Positions 18,193 through 26,716 of a DNA stretch of 64,000 nt are shown one piece after another (the stretch's first letter is position 1; the number at the start of each line of letters is the position of its first letter). A model generated the notes under the pieces. The model made no database searches, was not told where the DNA came from, and saw only the letters and a list, made by a program, of their open reading frames with translations. Source of the DNA: Bacillus sonorensis NBRC 101234 = KCTC 13918 (lineage in GTDB: Bacteria; Bacillota; Bacilli; Bacillales; Bacillaceae); assembly GCF_001592005.1 (NCBI RefSeq), contig NZ_BCVZ01000015.1, positions 43,640-107,639 of the forward strand, given 5' to 3'. Position numbers and translations under genes: made by a program.

Positions 18193-18577
18193 CCGCATCT
18201 CCTCCTTTCACCTCGTCGCTGATTTCCGCCATCCATTCCTGCAGCTTTTTGATGTCAATTCCGGCGTAATGCGCATCGATGATCAGCTGCTTCAACTGCT
18301 CTTTAATCATCGTGATCTTCCCTTCATCAAGCGTGACTTTTGCATTTTCTGAAATGTAGGTTCCTCTTCCCCGCAAAGTTTCGATAATCCCTTCGCGTTC
18401 AAGCTCCTTATAGGCTTTGCTGACTGTATTCGGGTTTGCAATGATAATGGTTGCAAGCTCTCGGACAGAAGGAAGCTTATCACCGGGTTTCATTATTCCT
18501 TTTAAGCAAAGCTCTTTCATCTGCTGAATGATCTGCTCATAGATCGGTGTCGAGCTTCTCGGATCGATTTGGATCAT
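18185..18577 (-). CDS. ytrA: GntR-family regulator YtrA
   Basis: Short regulator of 130 residues (YtrA subfamily). A winged helix-turn-helix occupies about residues 10-75 (KLPSVRELATIIIANPNTVSKAY) and only a short C-terminal dimerisation tail follows instead of a ligand domain. It represses its own operon in B. subtilis, and matching inverted repeats lie at the promoter upstream. Derepression by wall-active drugs is known for the B. subtilis homologue. Confidence 0.93.
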   Translation of the reverse strand: MIQIDPRSSTPIYEQIIQQMKELCLKGIMKPGDKLPSVRELATIIIANPNTVSKAYKELEREGIIETLRGRGTYISENAKVTLDEGKITMIKEQLKQLIIDAHYAGIDIKKLQEWMAEISDEVKGGDADD

Positions 18578-18624
18578 CTATCTCCCTTCTTTCTCATTCA
18601 ATCTCTTCAATTAATGGGGCATCT

Positions 18625-18765
18625 TTAAATCTTCAGAAAAAACGCGCTCCCCATATTTTCCTGAAGCATAAAACCAAGCGTTGCAAGAGCAAACAAGAAA
18701 GAGCAGGCGATGACAAACGCCAGTACAACCATTGGCTTCTTTGCTTTTTTATATTTATCACTCAT
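18625..18765 (-). CDS. ytrG: Small membrane protein, first gene of the ytr operon (YtrG-like)
   Basis: A 46-codon gene with a good start: GAAAGGAG lies 10 nt before ATG 18765. The product has a Lys-rich N-terminus (SDKYKKAKKP), one hydrophobic helix (MVVLAFVIACSFLFALATLGFML) and a short tail. It sits between the operon promoter and ytrA, where B. subtilis has ytrG. Function is not established. It may be a single-span partner of the ABC proteins. Confidence 0.75.
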   Translation of the reverse strand: MSDKYKKAKKPMVVLAFVIACSFLFALATLGFMLQENMGSAFFLKI

Positions 18766-18797
18766 GAAAGAAAGCTCCTTTCAACTTGTGTATGAAT

Positions 18798-18853
18798 TGT
18801 ATTACTTGATGTAGTACACTTAATACAATAATTACACACAAGCGATTTGTCAA
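18798..18853 (-). promoter_or_regulatory. ytr operon promoter with YtrA operator
   Basis: Minus-strand TTGACA (18853-18848), 17 nt, TATTGT (18830-18825). Overlapping the -10 and downstream is a 7-bp inverted repeat TGTATTA-N16-TAATACA (18798-18827). A wider, looser pair TTGTGTA/TACACAC surrounds it. This is a suitable YtrA target. Confidence 0.7.
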
Positions 18854-18863
18854 CAATTTTTTC

Positions 18864-18890
18864 AAAAAAAAGACCCTTTAAAAGGGCCTT
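18864..18890 (-). terminator. Terminator at the end of ytzC
   Basis: Minus-strand stem GGCCCTTT/AAAGGGTC followed by eight T; it overlaps the last codons of ytzC. Confidence 0.8.
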
Positions 18891-19156
18891 TCATACGATC
18901 TCTGCAGAATCATATTATTTTGAAGGGCTTGCAGCTGAAGTCTTTTGCGGTAAATTTCCTCTCTTTGCTGCGGATTGGCAAACAATGAGAGCTTATTCAA
19001 ATCATTGACCGCATTTTCAAGCATCAGCTGCGCGTTGCTGAACTCTGTCTCATTGTAATGTTCCTGCCTGCTTGCAGTTTCAAATTGAGATAAAGCAAAT
19101 TCATAAGCATCTTCGCTTCTTTGGATGTGTTCTCCGACGGATTGTCTTGTAGCCAA
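18878..19156 (-). CDS. ytzC: DUF2524-type small protein YtzC
   Basis: Cytosolic protein of 92 residues, almost wholly alpha-helical and rich in Gln, Glu and Asn, with heptad-like spacing that suggests a helical bundle or coiled coil. It matches the position and size of B. subtilis ytzC. The start is a TTG at 19156 with AAGGAGGGG 6 nt upstream. It is monocistronic, ending in its own terminator. Function unknown. Confidence 0.8.
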   Translation of the reverse strand: MATRQSVGEHIQRSEDAYEFALSQFETASRQEHYNETEFSNAQLMLENAVNDLNKLSLFANPQQREEIYRKRLQLQALQNNMILQRSYERPF

Positions 19157-19246
19157 AGAAAACCCCTCCTTAATGGAAATATTCCATCGTGTTTAGTTTT
19201 GCCCTATCCGCCCATGATCAATAAAGAAAATAATGGAGAAATGGAT

Positions 19247-19275
19247 TTGTTCTCATCCGCATTATTTGCTACAAT
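19247..19275 (+). promoter_or_regulatory. SigA promoter of mnmL-mnmM
   Basis: TTGTTC (19247-19252), 17 nt, TACAAT (19270-19275), about 35 nt before the TTG start of mnmL. Confidence 0.6.
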
Positions 19276-19310
19276 TTTAGGATGCCACCTACTACAAGGA
19301 GGAGCCTGAT

Positions 19311-20860
<1,550 letters not shown>

Positions 20861-20867
20861 CAGCCTG

Positions 20868-20894
20868 AAAATCCTCCGTTTGGAGGATTTTTTT
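20868..20894 (+). terminator. Terminator of mnmL-mnmM
   Basis: Stem AATCCTCC/GGAGGATT, loop GTTT, and a T-run. Confidence 0.9.
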
Positions 20895-20907
20895 CATTCA
20901 AACATAA

Positions 20908-20921
20908 TGTAAGCGATATCA
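20908..20921 (+). promoter_or_regulatory. cre box upstream of gltP
   Basis: TGTAAGCGATATCA agrees with TGWAANCGNTNWCA at every position and lies 123 nt before the gltP start. The rest of the 180-nt gap holds an A/T-rich stretch and a small hairpin (AACCTC/GAGGTG near 20965). I could not fix the promoter. Confidence 0.75.
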
Positions 20922-21043
20922 AAATAAAATATGAAACACTTTTTATTTCGGAATTTTCCAAAAAAACCTCAAAAAAATGGAGGTGGTTTTGCTCTTTGTC
21001 ACGAAATTGTTGAAATCACATGTAAAAATACGGAGGGATTCGC

Positions 21044-22294
21044 TTGAAAAAATTTATCGCCTATCAAATTTTGATCGCACTCGCCATTGGAGCAGTTATC
21101 GGACACTTTTTCCCTGATTTCGGAATGGCGCTGCGCCCCGTCGGAGACGGATTTATCCGTTTGATCAAAATGATCGTCGTTCCGATCGTTTTTTCTACAA
21201 TCGTCATCGGAGCGGCCGGAAGCGGAAGCATGAAAAAAATGGGCAGCCTCGGCATCAAGACGATTATTTGGTTTGAAGTGATTACGACCATCGTGCTCGG
21301 ACTCGGGCTGCTGTTGGCCAATGTGTTAAAGCCAGGCATCGGCCTTGACCTCTCCCATTTGGCCAAAAAAGATATCGACGAGCTCTCGGGCTACACGGAA
21401 AAAGTAGTCGACCTTAAACAAATGATCCTCGATATTATACCTACCAACATCGTTGACGTCATGGCCAGAAACGATTTGCTTGCCGTGATCTTCTTTGCGA
21501 TATTGTTCGGCGTCGCAGCTGCCGGGATCGGCAAAGCCTCAGAACCTGTCATGAAATTTTTTGAATCTGTTGCCAATATCATGTTCAAGCTGACGCAGAT
21601 GGTAATGGTCACAGCCCCTATCGGCGTGCTTGCCCTTATGGCCGCATCTGTCGGCCAATACGGCATCGAGCTTCTGCTTCCTATGTTAAAATTGGTCGGC
21701 ACCGTCTTTCTCGGACTGTTTATCGTTCTTTTTGTGTTGTTTCCGCTCGTCGGTCTTATTTTTAAAATTAAATATTTCGAAGTTCTGAAAATGATTTGGG
21801 ATTTGTTCCTGATCGCGTTTTCCACGACGAGCACGGAAACGGTGCTGCCGCAGCTGATGGACCGCATGGAGAAATACGGCTGTCCGAAACGGGTCGTTTC
21901 CTTCGTTGTTCCATCAGGCTTATCGCTGAATTGCGACGGCTCCAGCCTGTATTTGTCGGTCGCCTGTATCTTTTTGGCGCAGGCTTTCAATATAGACATG
22001 AGCATTTCGCAGCAATTGCTCATGATGCTCGTGCTTGTGATGACAAGCAAAGGGATCGCCGCCGTGCCATCGGGATCGCTCGTCGTCCTTCTGGCTACCG
22101 CCAACGCAGTCGGCCTTCCCGCCGAAGGAGTCGCGATTATCGCAGGTGTGGACCGCGTCATGGACATGGCGCGAACCGGCGTTAACGTCCCGGGTCATGC
22201 TGTCGCCTGCATCGTTGTTTCAAAATGGGAAAAAAGCTTCCGGTATAATGAGCGCTTTGTGCTTGAAAAACAATACCGGACGGAAAGCTTATAA
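21044..22294 (+). CDS. gltP: Proton/sodium-glutamate symporter GltP
   Basis: SDF/DAACS-family secondary transporter of 416 residues with eight membrane helices and two re-entrant loops. The conserved serine-rich stretch STTSTE (about residue 265) and the C-terminal [16 protein letters not shown] motif that binds the substrate are intact. It matches B. subtilis GltP closely throughout. The start is TTG at 21044 behind CGGAGGG. It is monocistronic with its own terminator and a cre box. B. subtilis has gltP elsewhere on the chromosome, so its place between mnmM and ytpB is particular to this lineage. Confidence 0.93.
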   Translation: MKKFIAYQILIALAIGAVIGHFFPDFGMALRPVGDGFIRLIKMIVVPIVFSTIVIGAAGSGSMKKMGSLGIKTIIWFEVITTIVLGLGLLLANVLKPGIGLDLSHLAKKDIDELSGYTEKVVDLKQMILDIIPTNIVDVMARNDLLAVIFFAILFGVAAAGIGKASEPVMKFFESVANIMFKLTQMVMVTAPIGVLALMAASVGQYGIELLLPMLKLVGTVFLGLFIVLFVLFPLVGLIFKIKYFEVLKMIWDLFLIAFSTTSTETVLPQLMDRMEKYGCPKRVVSFVVPSGLSLNCDGSSLYLSVACIFLAQAFNIDMSISQQLLMMLVLVMTSKGIAAVPSGSLVVLLATANAVGLPAEGVAIIAGVDRVMDMARTGVNVPGHAVACIVVSKWEKSFRYNERFVLEKQYRTESL

Positions 22295-22300
22295 ACGACA

Positions 22301-22336
22301 AAGGCTCAAACCGATCATCGGTTTGAGCTTTTCTTT
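22301..22336. terminator. Terminator between gltP and ytpB (convergent)
   Basis: Perfect stem GCTCAAACCGAT/ATCGGTTTGAGC followed by TTTTCTTT on the plus strand. It overlaps the ytpB stop. Confidence 0.88.
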
Positions 22337-23414
22337 ACGAGCTTTTCATCCATGGCATTTTTTGAATTTTGCGGTATGCCCTGCCGTTAATATAGAAAAA
22401 GAAAGACGTTTTGCCGCTCGCTTTGATCAGTTTTTTCGCAAGCCGGCCGATTTCCTTCTGGCCTGCTACTTTATCATCAGACAAATAAACGCCCAACAGG
22501 CCCCTGTTGATCAGGCGGTGAAAATTTTCATGCGGAATGCCGCGCAAATGCTTATCCGCCATTTCAATAAAATATTCAAGCCTTTCCATCATTTCTGAAT
22601 GTGATGAATAATAGGTGCAAAAATTCAAATCGCCTCCGATTAAATCTTCCTCTTGATCAATCAGATAATCAAGCAGGATGTGCAGTCCCTGTATGTACGG
22701 AAAATAGCTGTCACGGATTTTTCCGGCCATCGATTCGGTAAAATCCGGCCGAACCGAATAAGATACCAAACAAAAAATACCGAGCGTCGAACCTGCACAC
22801 GCTGAAAATTCATACCATTCCATTTCAGGCAAAGCGGATTTATATTTGTTAAACCAGGCTTCAAGGCGCGGCACCCGTTCGTGCTCAATGACATGTTTAT
22901 GAACTTGGAGATCGCAGTAGTAGCTGCAAAGCTCAAGCAGATGTTCCTTGATCAAGCCGTAGTTTTCAATATCAGCCAGAACATTCTGGCAGGTTTTGAC
23001 TAATTCGTGCAAGTAGCCGCCATCTTCTTGATCCTCTCTGAACTGGTAATAGTTTTTCAGGTCCGCTCCCACAGTTAGAGCGTCTTTCATTGACTGGTGA
23101 AGCATGGCGAAATCGTCCGGGTCAAGTGAGGTGCTGCGGTCGCATAAATTATCAAGATAGTCGCTTATCGTCTGATATGCGGTAATAAACCGGATCGACT
23201 GCTCTATCTGATCTCCGGACAATAGCGCCAATATGCCGCCTCCTTCACAGTGGAAGGTCTTCTGTCTGATGCTTGCCGTCGCCTGCAGCTTCAGCTCGGA
23301 ATTTTTAATGTTTTCTGCCTTGGTCCGCCATTTGTCTAATTCCTGATGGACCAGTGGAAAAACCTCTCTGTATACTTTTGCCATTAATCCCAACGGATGC
23401 TCCGGTACTGACAA
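22335..23414 (-). CDS. ytpB: Tetraprenyl-beta-curcumene synthase-like large terpene synthase YtpB
   Basis: Soluble all-helical protein of about 359 residues of the YtpB family. This family cyclises linear C35 (and C25) prenyl diphosphates and lacks the usual DDxxD pattern of class I synthases. Candidate Asp clusters are DYLDNLCDRSTSLDPDD and DYLIDQEEDLIGGD. The start is set at TTG 23414 because GGAGGTG lies 8 nt upstream; the ATG at 23429 overlaps the ytpA stop. It follows ytpA directly. Products are membrane-active C35 terpenes linked to sporulation and stress in B. subtilis. Confidence 0.88.
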   Translation of the reverse strand: MSVPEHPLGLMAKVYREVFPLVHQELDKWRTKAENIKNSELKLQATASIRQKTFHCEGGGILALLSGDQIEQSIRFITAYQTISDYLDNLCDRSTSLDPDDFAMLHQSMKDALTVGADLKNYYQFREDQEDGGYLHELVKTCQNVLADIENYGLIKEHLLELCSYYCDLQVHKHVIEHERVPRLEAWFNKYKSALPEMEWYEFSACAGSTLGIFCLVSYSVRPDFTESMAGKIRDSYFPYIQGLHILLDYLIDQEEDLIGGDLNFCTYYSSHSEMMERLEYFIEMADKHLRGIPHENFHRLINRGLLGVYLSDDKVAGQKEIGRLAKKLIKASGKTSFFFYINGRAYRKIQKMPWMKSS

Positions 23415-23428
23415 AGAATGCACCTCCA

Positions 23429-24208
23429 TTAAGTGATGTATTGATCTGCAAACGCTTTTGCCGCTTTAAACACGTCCTCCCGTTCCGGCTCGTTGAAGAT
23501 TTCGTGATACAAGCCCTCCCACTCTCTGTACGTCTTATTATAAGATGCCAGCTGATCAAACCATTTGACCACCATTTTTTTGTCTACAAGAAAGTCTGTT
23601 CCAGCCTGCATGACAAGCAAAGGGATGTCGAGAAACGCGTCCGTCGGCTCCATCGCGCTTTTCACAGCTTTTAAAATCTCTTGGTACCATCTGACGGAAA
23701 CTTTTGTGATGTATAATGAATCATTGATGTCCATTTCGATGACTTCTTTATTTCTCGTTGCTTTATCCGGGGTAATTCCGGATTCAAACATTATGGACGG
23801 AGCTACGACATTGAGCCCTTTGGCGATTACGTCCATGAATTTATTCGGCTTTAATTGCAGCCCAAGACAAGGGGATGATAAAATGATACCGGCAACGGCT
23901 TTCCCATGCTGCTTGAACCACTCAATCGCAACGAGTCCGCCCATGCTGTGTCCGAGAAGCAACACCGGCAGCTGAAACGCTTTTGCCTTGTCAACCCACT
24001 TGTCTACTTCATCAATATATTCTTGAAACGAGCGTATATGTCCTCTTGCTCTTGTCGATGTGCCCTGTCCAGGCAGATCGCCCATTACGACATGATATCC
24101 GGCTGAACGCCACATTTCGGATAACCATTTATACCGTCCATGATGTTCACAGGCCCCATGGACGATCACAATTGAAGCGACAGGTCTTTCCGCTTCCATG
24201 CACCACAT
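23429..24208 (-). CDS. ytpA: Alpha/beta hydrolase YtpA, phospholipase (bacilysocin formation)
   Basis: Monoglyceride-lipase-like hydrolase of 259 residues. The nucleophile motif GHSMGG has Ser88, the oxyanion HGACEHHGRY stands at 17-26, the acid is in MQAGTDFLVD and the catalytic His in GLYHEIFNE. The B. subtilis homologue makes the lysophospholipid antibiotic bacilysocin from phosphatidylglycerol. ATG 24208 has GAGGTGG 8 nt upstream. It is the first gene of the ytpA-ytpB transcript, so the unit handles membrane lipids and terpenes. Confidence 0.9.
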   Translation of the reverse strand: MWCMEAERPVASIVIVHGACEHHGRYKWLSEMWRSAGYHVVMGDLPGQGTSTRARGHIRSFQEYIDEVDKWVDKAKAFQLPVLLLGHSMGGLVAIEWFKQHGKAVAGIILSSPCLGLQLKPNKFMDVIAKGLNVVAPSIMFESGITPDKATRNKEVIEMDINDSLYITKVSVRWYQEILKAVKSAMEPTDAFLDIPLLVMQAGTDFLVDKKMVVKWFDQLASYNKTYREWEGLYHEIFNEPEREDVFKAAKAFADQYIT

Positions 24209-24263
24209 GCTTTGACCACCTCACGCTATTTTTTAAAAAACAGGGAATGAAAGGATGGAACTT

Positions 24264-24782
24264 ATGATCTACCCTTATAAACATACTGAACCAATGATAC
24301 ATGAAACAGCATTTGTTGCCGACAACGCGTGCATCACCGGAGATGTCACGATCGGGGAGTACTCATCCATCTGGTTCTCCTCCGTTATCCGCGGGGATGT
24401 CGCGCCTGTCCGGATCGGAAAAGGCGTCAATATACAAGACCTTTCTTGTCTGCATCAAAGTCCGAACCGCCCCCTCTTGATCGAGGATGGCGTAACGGTC
24501 GGCCATCAGGTCACACTGCATAGCGCTGTGATTCGAAAGCATGCCCTTATCGGAATGGGGTCGATTATCCTCGACGAAGCCGAAATCGGCGAAGGCGCCT
24601 TTATCGGTGCTGGCAGCCTTGTCCCGCCCGGCAAAAAAATACCGCCGTTTCATCTCGCTTTCGGGAGACCCGCCAAAGTCATTCGTCCGTTAACCGACAA
24701 TGACAAACAGGATATGGAAAGAATTCGCAAAGAATATATTGAAAAAGGACAATACTATAAGTCCCTTCAAAAGAAAGACTAG
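24264..24782 (+). CDS. ytoA: Gamma-class carbonic anhydrase-like protein YtoA
   Basis: Left-handed beta-helix protein of 172 residues built from hexapeptide repeats (ITGDVTIGEYSSIWF and similar), related to YrdA/PaaY. Metal-binding histidines of gamma carbonic anhydrases are recognisable (LHQ, GHQ, LHSA), so a trimeric zinc enzyme is likely. Whether it hydrates CO2 is not known. The start at 24264 (IYPYKH) is chosen from AAAGG spacing and from the family N-terminus. It is divergent from ytpA and ends at a terminator. Confidence 0.87.
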   Translation: MIYPYKHTEPMIHETAFVADNACITGDVTIGEYSSIWFSSVIRGDVAPVRIGKGVNIQDLSCLHQSPNRPLLIEDGVTVGHQVTLHSAVIRKHALIGMGSIILDEAEIGEGAFIGAGSLVPPGKKIPPFHLAFGRPAKVIRPLTDNDKQDMERIRKEYIEKGQYYKSLQKKD

Positions 24783-24836
24783 CTTTGCTACAACTTTACC
24801 ATTTTTTTCGCCATAAATTAAGCGAAAACCTTTTTT

Positions 24837-24870
24837 GGCCGTCTTAAGCCCAGTGCTTACGGCTTTTTTT
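24837..24870 (+). terminator. Terminator of ytoA
   Basis: Stem GCCGT-TTAAGC/GCTTA-CGGC with loop CCAGT and a run of seven T. Confidence 0.8.
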
Positions 24871-24963
24871 CATTTCCGAATTCTTTACAAATACTTATCA
24901 TTTTCTAAACATTGATTTTTTACAATAAAAGTGAGCTACCATTCGTCTAAGGAGGTTTTAACG

Positions 24964-25485
24964 CTGAATAAACTGACACGCATGTACAACTTTGAATGCA
25001 AAATGTTCCTCGGTATGAACAGCTTATTTGAGCAAAAAGCATTAAATCGATACTTCCGCTCTTCGACCCATTTAGGGGGAGCTTTTTGCACGATTTTCAC
25101 TTCACTGGCGCTGATCGTTTTCGGCGAAGGAAACATTCGTCTCGCCGGAGCCGCTGGAGCCCTGGCCCTCCTTGTCAGCCATCTGCAGGTTGTGCTTATG
25201 AAAAAGCTCTTCCCGAGAAAACGTCCGTATATGACGCTGAAACAAACCAAGGTATTACACAATCCTTTAAAGGATCATTCGTTTCCATCCGGGCATACGA
25301 CTGCTGTATTTTCCGTGATTACACCGCTAATCGTATTCTTTCCGTTACTTGCACTTTTATTAATCCCTGTCGGAATCACAGTCGGACTCTCCAGAATCTA
25401 TCTCGGTCTGCATTATCCGTCAGATGTGCTGGCCGGCATGGTGCTCGGCATTTCAGTCGGACTGCTGTCATGTATGGTCATATAA
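24964..25485 (+). CDS. PAP2-family phosphatase, integral membrane
   Basis: Membrane phosphatase of about 173 residues with the three PAP2 signatures: KKLFPRKRPY (C1), PSGHTTAVF (C2) and SRIYLGLHYPSD (C3). All catalytic residues (Arg, two His, Asp) are in place. The substrate would be a lipid phosphate such as phosphatidic acid, PGP or undecaprenyl diphosphate. AAGGAGG is followed after 8 nt by CTG (24964), which is the apparent start; the only earlier possibility is GTG 24931, without a site, and the next ATG is at 24982. It stands 48 nt before a GT4 glycosyltransferase and is likely co-transcribed with it. B. subtilis lacks the pair here. Confidence 0.85.
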   Translation: MNKLTRMYNFECKMFLGMNSLFEQKALNRYFRSSTHLGGAFCTIFTSLALIVFGEGNIRLAGAAGALALLVSHLQVVLMKKLFPRKRPYMTLKQTKVLHNPLKDHSFPSGHTTAVFSVITPLIVFFPLLALLLIPVGITVGLSRIYLGLHYPSDVLAGMVLGISVGLLSCMVI

Positions 25486-25533
25486 AACGTTTCTTCCAGA
25501 TTGACAAAAAAACAACCACCAGGAGGGGAAACG

Positions 25534-26670
25534 ATGAAAATCGCGATTTTCACCGACACATTTACGCCCGATGTCAACGGCTGCGCCGGGACTTTAAAAA
25601 AGTACACGGACTACCTGGAGGCGAGAGGTATCCCATTTAAAGTGTTTGCACCCGAAAGCACGCATGAAACACAATTTTCAAGCAGTATCCGCCGTTTCAC
25701 CAGTTTGCCGTTCTTCTTATACCCCGAGTGCAGACTCGCTCTCCCCAACCTCTTGAAAATGAAATCAGAGCTTCATACCTTCCATCCTGATCTTATTCAT
25801 ATCGCGACACCTTTCAATATCGGCCTTGCGGGGCTGAAATATGCAAAAAAACAGAACATCCCCATCGTAGGCTCGTATCATACCGATTTTGACCAGTATC
25901 TTGCCTATTATGACCTGCACATGTTTTCCAAACTTTTATGGAAGTATATGCATTGGTTTTATAAACCTTTTCAAAAAATCTTTGTTCCTTCAAATGAAAC
26001 ATTGCGGCAGTTAAAGGCAAAACAGTTCAAAAATCTATCCATTTGGAAACGCGGAGTGGACTGCTCTTTATTCCATCCGGATTTTCGCTCCGGAAAAGTG
26101 CGGGAGCAATATGGAATAAAAGAAAAATATCTTTTGAGCTATGTCGGCAGGCTCGCGCCTGAAAAAGACCTGGAAACGCTGTTAAAGATCGCGGACCACC
26201 CAGCATTGCAAAAAGATGTTCACTGGCTCATCGCAGGAGACGGACCATTAAAAAAAGAACTTGAGAAACGCGCTCCCGTCAATATGACATTTGCCGGCTA
26301 TGTAAAAGGCAAAGAGCTATCAAGCATTTATGCGAGCTCGGATTTGTTTGTATTTCCTTCTCCGACAGAAACCTTCGGGAACGCCGGCCTTGAAGCGCTC
26401 GCCTGCGGAACGCCTGTAATCGGAGCGGACGCCGGCGGCCTGAAAGACTTTATTCAAAACGGAAGGACCGGTTTCCTTGCGGAGCCAAAAAATCCGGAAG
26501 CATTTGCCTCACATGTTTTGCATGTCCTCTCCAATGCTTCTTTGAAGCAGCGGATGGAACACGAAGCGCGAAGCTATGCCCTCACCCAATCGTGGGATGC
26601 CATTTTTGACAATCTTCTCGCCGGGTGTGAAGAGGTGCTGGCCGACTATCCAAGAGAAAAGCCTGCTTAA
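25534..26670 (+). CDS. Glycosyltransferase family 4 (MgtA/PimB-like)
   Basis: GT-B fold enzyme of 378 residues. The N-terminal IFTDTFTPDVNGCAGTLKK segment and HTDFDQY resemble diacylglycerol or phosphatidylinositol mannosyl/glucosyltransferases. The C-terminal donor-site motif SPTETFGNAGLEALACGTPVI includes the E-x7-E pattern of retaining GT4 enzymes. ATG 25534 follows AGGAGGGG. No transmembrane helix is seen; peripheral membrane binding is likely. Coupling with a PAP2 phosphatase suggests a route from phosphatidic acid through diacylglycerol to a glycolipid (inference). Confidence 0.85.
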   Translation: MKIAIFTDTFTPDVNGCAGTLKKYTDYLEARGIPFKVFAPESTHETQFSSSIRRFTSLPFFLYPECRLALPNLLKMKSELHTFHPDLIHIATPFNIGLAGLKYAKKQNIPIVGSYHTDFDQYLAYYDLHMFSKLLWKYMHWFYKPFQKIFVPSNETLRQLKAKQFKNLSIWKRGVDCSLFHPDFRSGKVREQYGIKEKYLLSYVGRLAPEKDLETLLKIADHPALQKDVHWLIAGDGPLKKELEKRAPVNMTFAGYVKGKELSSIYASSDLFVFPSPTETFGNAGLEALACGTPVIGADAGGLKDFIQNGRTGFLAEPKNPEAFASHVLHVLSNASLKQRMEHEARSYALTQSWDAIFDNLLAGCEEVLADYPREKPA

Positions 26671-26675
26671 AAATA

Positions 26676-26710
26676 GAAAAAAGGTTTTCGATTGCTCGAA
26701 AACCTTTTTC
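26676..26710. terminator. Bidirectional terminator between the GT4 gene and asnB
   Basis: Stem AAAAAGGTTTTCGA/TCGAAAACCTTTTT, usable on both strands for the convergent genes. Confidence 0.88.
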
Positions 26711-26716
26711 ATCTGC

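Noticed and set aside
22335..23429. ATG at 23429 as start of ytpB
   Set aside because: It overlaps the ytpA stop and lies before the GGAGGTG site; TTG 23414 has correct spacing.
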